Assembly (NCBI RefSeq): GCF_023278185.1
Contig: NZ_CP066356.1
Span: 7,680,001-7,744,000, forward strand
DNA from: Bradyrhizobium elkanii USDA 76
GTDB lineage: Bacteria; Pseudomonadota; Alphaproteobacteria; Rhizobiales; Xanthobacteraceae
DNA: 64,000 bases
Reading direction: 5' to 3'
The position numbers and the translations under genes were made by a program. Numbering within the stretch: position 1 is the first letter of the stretch; every line of letters begins with the position of its first letter. The notes beneath the pieces are model-generated. The model saw nothing but the letters and a program-made list of their open reading frames with translations, did no database searches and had not been told where the DNA came from. Positions 28,854 through 37,792 of the stretch are shown here, in pieces.

Positions 28854-30059
28854 TCAGACTTCGGTGACGTGCTCCGGATCGGCGGATGCGAGCGCCGCGG
28901 CACGCTCGGCGCGCGGCGGATAGATCCAGACGGTGTTGATCTCCCGCTTGGTCTTCTTGGCGACGTCGCCGACCATCTCGACCTTGCGCTCCCAGCCGCG
29001 GGTGAACAGCGCACCGACTTCGCCGAGGTCGAGGCAGGTGACATAGGCCTTCTGGTGATACGGCTTGGTCGGGACACCGAGCAGCTCGGCCGCGGCGTTG
29101 TTGCCGGCAAACGCGCCCATCCGCGTCGCGTGCTGGCACGACATCAGCGCGTAATTGCCGACATCGTCGCATGCGGCGCGCGCCGCATCGCCGGTGGCGA
29201 ACACGCCCGCGACCGACGGCACGCGCAGATCGCGGTCGACCAGCAGCCGGCCGAAATTGTCGCGTTCCGCCGGGATCTGCGTGGTCAGCGGCGCGGCGCG
29301 AATGCCCGCTGCCCAGACCACGGTCGCAGCCTCGATATGCTCGCCGTTAGACAGCGTGACGCCGGACTTGCTGACCTCGGCGACGCCGGCGCCGAAGCGG
29401 CCCTCGACGCCGAGCTTGCGCATCGCGTCCTCGATGATCGGGCGCGGGCCCTCGCCCATGTCGGGCGCGATCGCGGCATTGCGATCGACGATGACCACGC
29501 GCGGCGTGGCGTCCTTGCCGAGGATCTCGCGCAGCCGCGCCGGCATCTCGGTCGCGGCCTCGATGCCGGTGAAGCCGCCGCCGGCAACGACCACGGTGTC
29601 GCGGGTCACCGAAGCCGGCTGTTTGGCGAGGCCATGGAGATGGCGGTCGAGCGCCATCGCGTCCGCAAGATTGTCGACGCTGAAGCCATGCTCGGCGAGG
29701 CCGGGTACGTTCGGACGGAACAGCCGGCTGCCGGTCGCCACCACAAGGCGATCGTAAGGCAGCGTCTTGCGCGCGTCCTTGGCGGTGACGATCTGCACGG
29801 TGCGGGCCTTGGTGTCGACGGCCTCGGCGCTGCCCTGCACATAGACGACGTCGATCGCGTTGAAGACGTCGAGCAGCGGCGCGGTCAGCGTCTCCGGCTT
29901 CGGCTCGTAGAGCCGCGGTCGCACCACCAGGGTCGGCTCCGGCGCGACCAGCGCGATCTCGAGCTCCTCGGGCGAGACGCCCTTGATGTCGCGCAGGCGG
30001 GCTGCGGAGAGCGCGGCGTACATGCCGGCAAAGCCGGCGCCAATGATGACAATTCGCAT
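28854..30059 (-). CDS. FAD-dependent NAD(P)H dehydrogenase, NDH-2-like
   Basis: A 401-residue pyridine nucleotide-disulfide family flavoprotein. MRIVIIGAGFAGMYAA binds FAD, TVVVAGGGFTGIEAA binds NAD(P)H, and VFATGDAARAACDDVGNYAL is the second FAD motif. No redox-active Cys pair lies in the first half, so it is of the NADH:quinone dehydrogenase or related reductase type, not a disulfide reductase. The C-terminus lacks a clear membrane helix. AGAGGAG lies just before ATG 30059; the frame upstream to 30371 is unrelated. The physiological acceptor cannot be determined from sequence. Confidence 0.85.
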   Translation of the reverse strand: MRIVIIGAGFAGMYAALSAARLRDIKGVSPEELEIALVAPEPTLVVRPRLYEPKPETLTAPLLDVFNAIDVVYVQGSAEAVDTKARTVQIVTAKDARKTLPYDRLVVATGSRLFRPNVPGLAEHGFSVDNLADAMALDRHLHGLAKQPASVTRDTVVVAGGGFTGIEAATEMPARLREILGKDATPRVVIVDRNAAIAPDMGEGPRPIIEDAMRKLGVEGRFGAGVAEVSKSGVTLSNGEHIEAATVVWAAGIRAAPLTTQIPAERDNFGRLLVDRDLRVPSVAGVFATGDAARAACDDVGNYALMSCQHATRMGAFAGNNAAAELLGVPTKPYHQKAYVTCLDLGEVGALFTRGWERKVEMVGDVAKKTKREINTVWIYPPRAERAAALASADPEHVTEV

Positions 30060-30162
30060 GGGTATCTCCTCTGGGTTGACAGTCTCTGATGTCCGCGCGT
30101 TGCCGCCGCGTGCGGCGAAGCCTGTCGCGACCGGCGACGCGAAGAGGTGAAAAGGCGAGCGC

Positions 30163-30444
30163 CTATTGCCGGGCGCAGTTCGACAGGAACGGCGTGCGCG
30201 CCCCGGGCATGCACGCTGCGCGGCAGGCTCTCGCGCCCGACAGCGATCCATGCTGAAGGCCGATCGGCAGCGCGGCCCCCGGGAGCCAGTCCCGGTAGCG
30301 CAGCGCCTGCGCCAGCGCATCGGCATCCTCGCCGGTTGCCGACGTGAAGCGGACGGTAAGCGTAAGTCCATACATCAGGGCAGTCGCGAGAACCCGGCGT
30401 CGCCGCGTGACCGCAAGGGAGCTACCGAAATCCTTCCAGGCCAT
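30163..30444 (-). CDS. Hypothetical small protein
   Basis: A 93-residue frame starting at ATG 30444 with GGAGA about nine bases upstream. It has one hydrophobic stretch (about 18-32) and three Cys near the C-terminus. I recognise no family. It lies 103 bases upstream of the NDH-2-like gene on the same strand. Codon use is not clearly that of a real gene. Confidence 0.35.
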   Translation of the reverse strand: MAWKDFGSSLAVTRRRRVLATALMYGLTLTVRFTSATGEDADALAQALRYRDWLPGAALPIGLQHGSLSGARACRAACMPGARTPFLSNCARQ

Positions 30445-30573
30445 CGCTTGTCTCCGTTGTTGGCATGGGCGCCACGGTGATCTAGCGAATTGGCCGTATG
30501 AGTGCCCCAGAGCGATTGCCCGACCTGAAGAGCGATTGCGGCTAGAGCATTTTCGGTTCTTCTCGAAAGCGCT

Positions 30574-31551
30574 CTACCGCAGACGGCGCCGCCAATCGCT
30601 CGGGGTTTCGCCGGTCAGCTTCCTGAACGCAGCCGCGAACGCGGTCTGCGAACTGTAGCCGAGCGCCGCCGCGATCGAGACCACGGATGCGTCGGTGTCG
30701 CGCAGCATGTTCATGGCCTGCTCGAGCCGGTGCTGGCGCAGCCAGGCGTGCGGCGAGAGCCCGGTGCTTTCCTTGAAGGCCCGGCAGAAGTGAAAGCGCG
30801 ACAGGCCGGCCTCCGCCGCCAGCGCCCCGAGCGAGACGTCCGCATCGCTGTCCGAGCGCAGCCGCTCGATGACGCGGCGCAGCGCCGTCGGCGCCAGACC
30901 GCCCACGGTCGCCTGAACCGTGGCAGGCACGCCGGCATGCGCCGACAGCAGGCGCGTGGCCAAAAGATCCGTCAGTTGCTGCCGGAACAGCGCATCCAGC
31001 GCGGCGCTGCCCTCGAGCGCATCAGCGGCGCTCAGCAGCAACCGCGATGTAATCGGATCGGGGTGCCCGGTGCGCTCCAGCAGATCGCCGGGAGCCGCGG
31101 TGTCGGCTTCGCCGGCGACGCGCGCCAGCGTCGCATGCGGAAGATAGAGCTGAACGACATGCAAGGACTGGTGAATATCCCAGCGCGAGGTCGAGCCGGC
31201 CGGAATGATCGTCACGACCCCGGACCGCGCCGTTCCGATCGAAGCCACCTTGCCGGTGCGCCGCTCCAGCCGCTGCGAGCCGGCGGGATAGCTCATGACG
31301 ACATGGTCGACCATCGGCCTGACCACGTCGTGCAGGGCGTCATGCTTCCAATAGGCGATCGCGCCGCTCGACGGGTCGGCCGCCAAGCGAAGCGGCTGCG
31401 TCTTGAGCACGCGGGCCATCTCCTGGCCGGCCGGGCAGCGCGGACCGGCCGGCGCCTCGGCCTGCCGCGGATCAGATGCGGCGGACGAATCCCGCAAAGG
31501 ATCGTGCAGGATCGGCTTACTCATCACCTGTGCTCGCGTTTGAAGGCTCAT
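30574..31551 (-). CDS. AraC-family transcriptional regulator 1
   Basis: A 325-residue regulator. The C-terminal 100 residues contain two helix-turn-helix motifs: LGALAAEAGLSRFHFCRAFK and SIAAALGYSSQTAFAAAFRK, closing with GETPSDWRRRLR. The N-terminal half is a cupin-like sensing region with no clear ligand. It is transcribed away from a second AraC gene at 31842 across a 290-base gap. The downstream neighbours on its strand are the small hypothetical and the NDH-2-like gene, which may be targets (inference). Confidence 0.9.
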   Translation of the reverse strand: MSLQTRAQVMSKPILHDPLRDSSAASDPRQAEAPAGPRCPAGQEMARVLKTQPLRLAADPSSGAIAYWKHDALHDVVRPMVDHVVMSYPAGSQRLERRTGKVASIGTARSGVVTIIPAGSTSRWDIHQSLHVVQLYLPHATLARVAGEADTAAPGDLLERTGHPDPITSRLLLSAADALEGSAALDALFRQQLTDLLATRLLSAHAGVPATVQATVGGLAPTALRRVIERLRSDSDADVSLGALAAEAGLSRFHFCRAFKESTGLSPHAWLRQHRLEQAMNMLRDTDASVVSIAAALGYSSQTAFAAAFRKLTGETPSDWRRRLR

Positions 31552-31841
31552 GCGCTCCCTCCTTGCGGGCCGGTCTGTGGGACCGGTGAGGCGCGGAACT
31601 GCCCGCCGGACCTAAGCGCCGTGCAGTTCGAATGTCTTTCCTGAAACGGCCATGCTTTGCCCAATTCTGCGCCAAGCGCAGCGCTGCGACATTTCTGTGT
31701 CGGGCACGGCCGATCGAACCAAGGCAATTGAAATCGCTCTGGAATCGCTTGGCCGCGATTGGCCGGCAGGTCGTTCATGATTGCGTGAGCGAACTGGACT
31801 GCGCCGCAGCCATCCCGGATAATGAGTGACGGCTTCGCAGG

Positions 31842-32825
31842 ATGACTGACAGGTCCCTGCCCGGTTGCACATCAATGATGGACTCAACGCGCATGACACA
31901 GGCGGGCGCCTACGGGCAGCGGCTCGGGCAATTCCTCCGCCTGAAGGACACGCCGCCGGCGCTGATCACGCGCACGCTGCGCAGCGCCGAACTCGCGGTC
32001 ACCGAAACCCGGGACGACAACCCGGTGCCCGGCCTGTCCGGATCGCTCACCGCCGAGGATGCCTTTCTCGTCAGCCTGAAGCTGCACGATTATCTGGACT
32101 GCGAATTGTGGGAGGGCGGCAAGTGCCTCATGAAGCGGGATATCCCGGCGGGCGCGACGTATCTCTACGATCTCAAGCGCGATCCGCGCTACGTGATCGA
32201 CAAGCCGTTCCACTCGCTGTTCTTCTATCTGCCGCGCTCGGCGCTCACCGATTTCGCCGAACAGACCGGTTCGCCGCACATCGGCGAACTGGCCTGCGAA
32301 ATCGGCAACGGTCACGACGACGGCGTCATTCGCCATGTCGGGGCGCTGCTGCGCGAGGGATTGCGCCGGCCGGAGGAGACCAACCAGCTGTTCATCGATC
32401 ACATGATGCTGGCGTTGACCGCGCACGTCACCCGGACCTATGGCGGACTACAACACCCGACCAGACCGACCCGTGGCGGCCTCGCCGCCTGGCAGATCAA
32501 CCGCGCCTGCGAAAAGCTCGAGTGCGACCTCAGCGGGAAGATTTCGCTGAAGCAGATCGCGGCCGAGCTCGATCTATCGGTCGGCCATTTTTCGCGCGCC
32601 TTCCGCATCTCCACCGGCCTGCCGCCGCACCAATGGCTGCTTCAGCAGCGCCTGAAGGTGGCCAAGCAGCTGATGGCGGCGCGCGACCTGTCGCTGTCCG
32701 AAATCGCGATTTCGGCCGGCTTCGCCAATCAAAGCCATTTCACGCGGGTGTTTTCCGCCGTGGTCGGCGTCAGCCCGGCGGCGTGGCGGCGCGAGATGCA
32801 TCGCCCTGCGAAAAGCGAGAGCTGA
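31842..32825 (+). CDS. AraC-family transcriptional regulator 2
   Basis: A 327-residue regulator ending in a typical AraC DNA-binding domain: LKQIAAELDLSVGHFSRAFR, then EIAISAGFANQSHFTRVFSA and GVSPAAWRRE. The N-terminal 220 residues form a ligand or dimer domain (LHDYLDCELWEGGKCLMKRD). Several in-frame ATG codons near the N-terminus (31842, about 31875, about 31893) leave the start uncertain. No metabolic gene follows on its strand, so the target is not evident; the divergent AraC gene is one possibility. Confidence 0.9.
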   Translation: MTDRSLPGCTSMMDSTRMTQAGAYGQRLGQFLRLKDTPPALITRTLRSAELAVTETRDDNPVPGLSGSLTAEDAFLVSLKLHDYLDCELWEGGKCLMKRDIPAGATYLYDLKRDPRYVIDKPFHSLFFYLPRSALTDFAEQTGSPHIGELACEIGNGHDDGVIRHVGALLREGLRRPEETNQLFIDHMMLALTAHVTRTYGGLQHPTRPTRGGLAAWQINRACEKLECDLSGKISLKQIAAELDLSVGHFSRAFRISTGLPPHQWLLQQRLKVAKQLMAARDLSLSEIAISAGFANQSHFTRVFSAVVGVSPAAWRREMHRPAKSES

Positions 32826-32837
32826 ACAGCGCCACGT

Positions 32838-33017
32838 TCAACCGGCCGCCGCGGCTTGCACGGCATGCTTGGCATGCCATTTGGGGCCCGGTCCGCGCAT
32901 GTAGTGCAGCTCGGGCCGGTAGGGATCGCGAATTCGCGCGATCAGATTCTGCAAGCCTGTCGTGATCGCGTTCCAGCCGTCGCGCAGAGGGAGCAATGAT
33001 GCGTGCGGTGACAGCAT
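32838..33017 (-). CDS. Small hypothetical protein, 59 residues
   Basis: A short frame from ATG 33017, with GAGAGGG in a good ribosome-site position. It starts nine bases after the DUF6894-type gene stop, suggesting an operon. The product contains LRDGWNAITTGLQNLIARIR, an amphipathic helix, then DPYRPELHYMRGPGPKWHAK and an Ala-rich tail. I know no family. It is easily missed for its size. Confidence 0.55.
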   Translation of the reverse strand: MLSPHASLLPLRDGWNAITTGLQNLIARIRDPYRPELHYMRGPGPKWHAKHAVQAAAAG

Positions 33018-33026
33018 GGCACCCTC

Positions 33027-33260
33027 TCAGTGCGGCTTGCCGAGAACGGATGCGAAGGACAGAATCACGATCTCCTCGCCGGACTCGTCGCTGACATGCA
33101 CGACCCAGTCGCGCCAGTCTTCCAGGCTGACCGTTGCGATCAGCGATCGCATCATGCACGTCGCCGCCTCGCAGGCCTCCGAGAGGCTGGTCACCGAGGT
33201 GCCGCGGCGATCCATCAATACCCCGTGCGTGGTCGAGCAATGGAAGAAGACCTGGGTCAT
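33027..33260 (-). CDS. DUF6894-type small protein
   Basis: A 77-residue protein: MTQVFFHCSTTHGVLMDRRG followed by a helix with EACEAATCMMRSLI and the strand pair DWRDWVVHVSDESGEEIVIL. This short FHxxxxxxxxxDxxG layout is common in Bradyrhizobium and is named DUF6894, as I recall; function unknown. GAGGAT precedes the ATG at 33260, which is preferred over the longer frame to 33398. Confidence 0.72.
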   Translation of the reverse strand: MTQVFFHCSTTHGVLMDRRGTSVTSLSEACEAATCMMRSLIATVSLEDWRDWVVHVSDESGEEIVILSFASVLGKPH

Positions 33261-33419
33261 GTGCGTATCCTCGCAAGCTCCGGACGAGAAGGCTCGCCTT
33301 TGGAGCTCTACGTTTCTTGGACGCGACCATCCGGAAGGCGGTTCACACCGGCGCCGGCGGCGCGGCGGCCTCGCGAAATGGTGATCAAGCTCCAGCATCG
33401 CCTCCTCACCAAATCGCGA

Positions 33420-33446
33420 TTTGACAGTTTTTCTATATTTGTCAAA
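33420..33446 (+). promoter_or_regulatory. Candidate TetR operator
   Basis: TTTGACA (33420-33426) and TGTCAAA (33440-33446) make an inverted repeat with a 13-base AT-rich centre. It sits directly before the TetR gene, whose ATG is at 33455. A further GTCAAA follows at about 33450. A TetR dimer bound here would block transcription of its own operon. Confidence 0.5.
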
Positions 33447-33454
33447 ATCGTCAA

Positions 33455-34129
33455 ATGGGACCGAAAACCCGCATTCTCGATGCCACCATGCTGGTGTTCC
33501 GCCGGCACGGCTTTCGCCGCTCCTCGATCGAGCAGGTCGCCGAGGCGGCCGGCCTGACGCGGCAGGCGCTCTATCACCATTTCGAATCCAAGGAAGCGCT
33601 GTTCCGCGCCGTGATTGAGCGCGTGCATGAATCCGCGATCGCGGCCGAGGAGACCGCCGTTGCCGCGGCCGAGACCGCGGGCGACGATCTCGGCAACATC
33701 CTCGCCGCCGGCATGACCGCGCGGATGTCGACCATGATCGGCTCGCTGGACGGCTCGCCGCATCTCGAGGAATTGTATTCCGAGCACCTCGTGCACGCGC
33801 GCGACCTCTACCAGACCTACGCCGCGCGCTATGCGGAGCGCATGGTCGCGACGATCACGCGGGTCGTGCGCAAGCAACAGCTCGCGCTGCCGCAGGACCT
33901 GTCGCCGGCTGAATTCGCGCGGCTGGTCGAGATGGCGATGTACGCAGCGAAGTCGCAATATCCGGCAATGCAGCCGGCGGACGCATTCCTGAAGGACATG
34001 GCGATCATGGTGCGGACGCTCTGCGCCGGCGCCACACCGAAATCCAATCCGAAATCGCAGAAACCGCCCGTCAAGAAGGCGGCAATCCCCAAAAGGCCGA
34101 CACGCAGGACAAGCGGAGGACATCCATGA
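33455..34129 (+). CDS. TetR-family transcriptional regulator
   Basis: A 224-residue regulator with N-terminal helix-turn-helix RRSSIEQVAEAAGLTRQALY and HHFESKEALF (residues 20-50). The rest is the helical ligand domain, ending in a Lys/Pro-rich tail (PKSQKPPVKKAAIPKRPT). Its stop overlaps the start of the molybdenum hydroxylase gene by the ATGA junction at 34126, so regulator and enzyme are co-translated. An inverted repeat upstream is a plausible autoregulatory operator. Confidence 0.92.
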   Translation: MGPKTRILDATMLVFRRHGFRRSSIEQVAEAAGLTRQALYHHFESKEALFRAVIERVHESAIAAEETAVAAAETAGDDLGNILAAGMTARMSTMIGSLDGSPHLEELYSEHLVHARDLYQTYAARYAERMVATITRVVRKQQLALPQDLSPAEFARLVEMAMYAAKSQYPAMQPADAFLKDMAIMVRTLCAGATPKSNPKSQKPPVKKAAIPKRPTRRTSGGHP

Positions 34130-36807
34130 GCACGACGACCGTCAATGGCCGCGTCGAATCCCTGCCCGACGATCCCGATGCGCTCTTGATCGACATCGTG
34201 CGCGACCGGCTCGAGCTCACCGGCACCAAGCTGGTGTGCGGCGCCGGCGTTTGCGGCGCCTGCACCGTGCTGGTCGATGGCGCGCCGGTCGCAAGCTGCC
34301 TGATGCCGGCGCACGCCGCCGCCGGCAAATCGGTGACGACGGTGGAAGCCATCGGCGCGTCCGGGCTGCATCCGGTGCAGAAGGCATTCATGGCGCATGA
34401 CGCCTTGCAATGCGGCTTCTGCACGCCCGGCTTCATCGTGGAAGCGACCGCGTTCTGCGACAATTGGCGCGCGACCAGGGGAACGGCGGTGCCGTCGCGC
34501 GAGGAGATCGGCGCGGCGCTGTCGGGCCATCTCTGCCGCTGCGGCGCCTATGACGGGATCTTCCGCGCGGTGGCGGATGCCTGCGCCGGCCGCTTCGACG
34601 GGGATCATGTCACGGCGCCCCGCATCGAGGCGCGCGACAAGGTGACGGGCGCGGCGAAATACACCGTCGATATCCATCATGACGACCAGCTCGAAGGCCT
34701 GATCCTGCGCTCGCGCGAGGCGCATGCGCGCATCACCACGCTCGATCTCGCGCCGGCGCGCGCGCTCCCCGGCGTTGCTGCGGTGTCGCTGCTCGGCGAC
34801 GACCGGATCGTGCGCTATGTCGGCGAGCCGATTGCGGCGGTCGCCGCAAAGGACCGCAAGAGCGCGCTTGCCGCGCTGGCCGCGATCAAGCTGACCAGCG
34901 AGCGCCTGCCCGCCGTGGTCGGGCTCGACGCCGGACGCAAGGACGATGCGCCGGTCGTGTTCGACAAGGCGAGCCGCAAGCGGGCCGGCAACGTCTCGGA
35001 AGCGGCCGGCGGGCCGGCGCCCTGGAAGCAGAATATCCGCGGGCCGACCGCGGTGTTCTCGACCCGCGCGAAAAAGGCCCGCAACTGGGTGGATGAGGCG
35101 CGGCAGGCCAACAGCAAGCTGCTCGTCGAAGCGACCTTCCGCACCGCCACGCAGCAGCATGCCTGTCTCGAGCCGCACGCCGCGGTGGCACGCTTCGACG
35201 GCGACCGGCTGACCCTGCATGCCTCGACCCAGCAGGTGTTTCACCTCAAGGAGCAGATCGCCAAGCGCTACAAGCTCGATCACGACAAGGTCCGCGTGAT
35301 CGCCGACCACGTCGGCGGCGGCTTTGGATCGAAGGCGAGCCTCGGCACCGAGACGATCGCCGCGATCGAGCTCGCGCGCGCGGCGAAGGCGCCTGTGAGA
35401 GTCGCCTACGACCGCCAGGAAGAACTCTCCGTCGCCGGCTACCGGCCGGCTGCGGAGTTGAAGGTCGCGCTGCTGCCCTCCGACCAGGGCGGCCTGAAAG
35501 CGCTCTCCGTCACCGCGCACGCCGATACCGGGGCCGCGACCAACTCGACGATCGCGGGCCTGGCGCGGCTGATCTATCCGGCCGAGGCGAAGGATCTTTC
35601 GGATTTCGACGTCATCAGCAATCTGCCGCCCGGCGCTGCCTTCCGTGGCCCCGGCGGTCCGCCGATGGCATTCGCCGTGGAGCAGGCGATCGACGAGGCC
35701 GCGCTGCGGCTCAACGTCGATCCGATCGCCTTGCGCAAGAAGTGGGATCCCGATCCCAACCGTCAGCGACTCTACGATTGGGCATCCGGGCTCGAGATCT
35801 GGAGCAATCGCAAACCGGCGCAGGACGGACGCTATCGCCGCGGCATCGGGGTCGCGACGGGCTACTGGCTCTATCTCTGGCAGCCCAAGGTGAAGGTCGA
35901 GGTCGCGGTCAAGGGCGGCCGCATCGTCGCCAGCACGGCGACGCAGGACATCGGCACTGGCACCCGCAGCGTGCTTGCCGACACGATCGCGCGCGAGTTC
36001 GATCTCGAACCCGGCGAGATCGATGTGCGGATCGGCGATTCCTCGCTGCCCGAAGGCCCCGGCTCCGGCGGCAGCCGCGTCACCGCCTCGGTGATGCCGC
36101 CGACGCTGCAGGCAGTGCGGAAGCTGAAGGCCGCGATGCTCGAACAGGCCACGCGAAAGCCGGCGCCCGGCTCGAACGCGCCCTGGCGCGAGTTGATCGC
36201 ACGCTCGCCCGACATCGCTGTCGTGGAGACGCGCGGCGAGGACGGCAAGAACACCGCGCCCGGCATCCGCTCGCCGCTGCGCGAAGTCGGTTTGATGGGC
36301 ATGGTGTTCGGCTGGATGATGCGCCGCTTCTCGAACATCGCGGTCGGCGCCGGCGTGCCGAGCTCGGTGCAGGTGATCGAGGTGGAGGTCGACACCTGGC
36401 TCGGCCATGTCCGCGTACTCAACGTGCATACCGGCATCGCGGTCGGCAGGATCGCCTCCCCCGCGCTGGCGCGCAGCCAGGCCTGTGGCGCGGTGATCCA
36501 GGGCCTCGGCTACGCACTCTACGAGGCGCGCGAGCTTGATCCGACCAGCGGCGACGTCCTGACCGCGGGAATGGAGGATTACCGCATCCCCGGGATCGCC
36601 GACACGCCCGAGATCGATGTCCATTTCGACGAAGCCGGCTTCGACCATGTGCTCGGCAACAGCGTCGGCATCGGCGAGGCGTCGACGGTGCCGACTTCGG
36701 CCGCCGTCGCCAACGCGATTCACAACGCGATCGGCGTCCGCCTCACCGAGATTCCGATCCGGCCCGACCGCATCGTCGCCGCGCTGAAAGGGAGGAATGC
36801 CGCATGA
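34126..36807 (+). CDS. Molybdenum hydroxylase, fused 2Fe-2S and Mo-cofactor subunits
   Basis: An 893-residue xanthine-oxidase-family enzyme. Residues 1-160 are the small iron-sulfur subunit: CGAGVCGACTVLVDG with a later Cys for the plant-type cluster, and QCGFCTPG with HLCRCGAY for the second. Residues 160-893 are the large subunit: EPIAAVAAK, QQHACLEPHAAV, GGGFGSKASL, AFRGPGGPP and VGIGEASTVP, the last containing the catalytic Glu. The usual small and large subunits are separate genes, so this is a fusion that omits the FAD part, encoded next (four-base overlap). Substrate (aldehyde or N-heterocycle) cannot be fixed. Confidence 0.93.
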   Translation: MSTTTVNGRVESLPDDPDALLIDIVRDRLELTGTKLVCGAGVCGACTVLVDGAPVASCLMPAHAAAGKSVTTVEAIGASGLHPVQKAFMAHDALQCGFCTPGFIVEATAFCDNWRATRGTAVPSREEIGAALSGHLCRCGAYDGIFRAVADACAGRFDGDHVTAPRIEARDKVTGAAKYTVDIHHDDQLEGLILRSREAHARITTLDLAPARALPGVAAVSLLGDDRIVRYVGEPIAAVAAKDRKSALAALAAIKLTSERLPAVVGLDAGRKDDAPVVFDKASRKRAGNVSEAAGGPAPWKQNIRGPTAVFSTRAKKARNWVDEARQANSKLLVEATFRTATQQHACLEPHAAVARFDGDRLTLHASTQQVFHLKEQIAKRYKLDHDKVRVIADHVGGGFGSKASLGTETIAAIELARAAKAPVRVAYDRQEELSVAGYRPAAELKVALLPSDQGGLKALSVTAHADTGAATNSTIAGLARLIYPAEAKDLSDFDVISNLPPGAAFRGPGGPPMAFAVEQAIDEAALRLNVDPIALRKKWDPDPNRQRLYDWASGLEIWSNRKPAQDGRYRRGIGVATGYWLYLWQPKVKVEVAVKGGRIVASTATQDIGTGTRSVLADTIAREFDLEPGEIDVRIGDSSLPEGPGSGGSRVTASVMPPTLQAVRKLKAAMLEQATRKPAPGSNAPWRELIARSPDIAVVETRGEDGKNTAPGIRSPLREVGLMGMVFGWMMRRFSNIAVGAGVPSSVQVIEVEVDTWLGHVRVLNVHTGIAVGRIASPALARSQACGAVIQGLGYALYEARELDPTSGDVLTAGMEDYRIPGIADTPEIDVHFDEAGFDHVLGNSVGIGEASTVPTSAAVANAIHNAIGVRLTEIPIRPDRIVAALKGRNAA

Positions 36808-37727
36808 GTGTCGCGACTGCTGACGTCATATCCGCGCCCGAATTCCGCGCCGCCGGCACCGATCTGTCGGAGCGCCGCCGCAGCGGCCTGTCGTGCGGCG
36901 CGATCATCGATCTCGCCGCCAGTCCCGACACGATCGGTGTGGCGTGGAATGCGGACGGCTCCGCCCGCATCGGCGCCCTGACCACGATCGCTGCGATCGC
37001 ATCCGATCCGCGACTTGCCCAGGCTTACCCCGGCATCGCCGCCGCCGCGCTGGGCCTCGCCACGCCGCAGATCCGGCACATGGCGACGCTCGGCGGCAAC
37101 CTCGCGCAGCGCTCGCGCTGCTGGTATTTCCGCAATCCGCAGATCGCCTGCCTCAAGAAGGGCGGCGCCGACTGTCCGGCGCGATCCGGCAACCATCTCT
37201 ATCACGTCACGTTCGATCTCGGCCCATGCGTCGCGCCGCATCCATCGACGATGGCGATGGCGCTGCTCGCCTATGATGCGAAGGTCACCACGGACCGGCG
37301 CAGCGGCTTGTCGATCTCCGACCTGCTCGGCGACGGCAGCAACGGCGCGGCGGACAATCTGCTTGCGTCAGGTGAACGGATCGAGCGGATCGAACTCCCC
37401 GTTCCGCTGGCCGGTGAGCGCGCGCTGTACAAGCGCGCCATCAGCCGGACGCATGCGGAATGGCCGCTGGTCGAGATCTGCGTGCGGGCGGTGATCTCCG
37501 GCGGCGCGTTCCAGCAGGTCCACATCGCCGCCGGCGGCATCGCCCCGGTCCCGCTGCGGCTTGCCGCATCCGCGGCGGCGCTGCAGGACAAGCAGATCAG
37601 CGCGGCGACCATCGCGCAGGCCGCCGAACTGGCGACCTCGGGAGCCAGGCCGCTGCCGATGACGGGATACAAGCTCGAGCTGCTGACGGGCCTCGTGCGC
37701 GACGTCATCGAGCGGATCGTGGCGTAG
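36804..37727 (+). CDS. FAD-binding subunit of the molybdenum hydroxylase
   Basis: A 307-residue FAD subunit of the xanthine dehydrogenase family. ARIGALTTIAAIA and IRHMATLGGNLAQRSRC are the FAD-binding blocks, and the CO-dehydrogenase flavoprotein C-domain follows (KRAISRTHAEWPLVEICV). Between them lie Cys 106, 116 and 124 in SRCWYFRNPQIACLKKGGAD and the CPA that follows. A similar Cys-containing insertion in the aldehyde oxidoreductase subunit PaoB binds an extra 4Fe-4S cluster. Electrons would pass from Mo to the 2Fe-2S pairs and on to FAD. The ATG overlaps the end of the fused gene. Confidence 0.9.
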   Translation: MSVATADVISAPEFRAAGTDLSERRRSGLSCGAIIDLAASPDTIGVAWNADGSARIGALTTIAAIASDPRLAQAYPGIAAAALGLATPQIRHMATLGGNLAQRSRCWYFRNPQIACLKKGGADCPARSGNHLYHVTFDLGPCVAPHPSTMAMALLAYDAKVTTDRRSGLSISDLLGDGSNGAADNLLASGERIERIELPVPLAGERALYKRAISRTHAEWPLVEICVRAVISGGAFQQVHIAAGGIAPVPLRLAASAAALQDKQISAATIAQAAELATSGARPLPMTGYKLELLTGLVRDVIERIVA

Positions 37728-37792
37728 GATCGAGCGCCTTTTCGCACTCCTGAGGCGACGTCTGCTATGGAAGCGCGCTGATCCCGGAATTG

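Noticed and set aside
33421..33439. TTGACA and TATATT before the TetR gene as a promoter
   Set aside because: The spacing is only about seven bases, too short for sigma-70; the inverted repeat reading is preferred.
33829..36723. 964-codon open frame on the minus strand
   Set aside because: It is antisense to the fused molybdenum hydroxylase, which has clear cluster and cofactor motifs; the frame has none.
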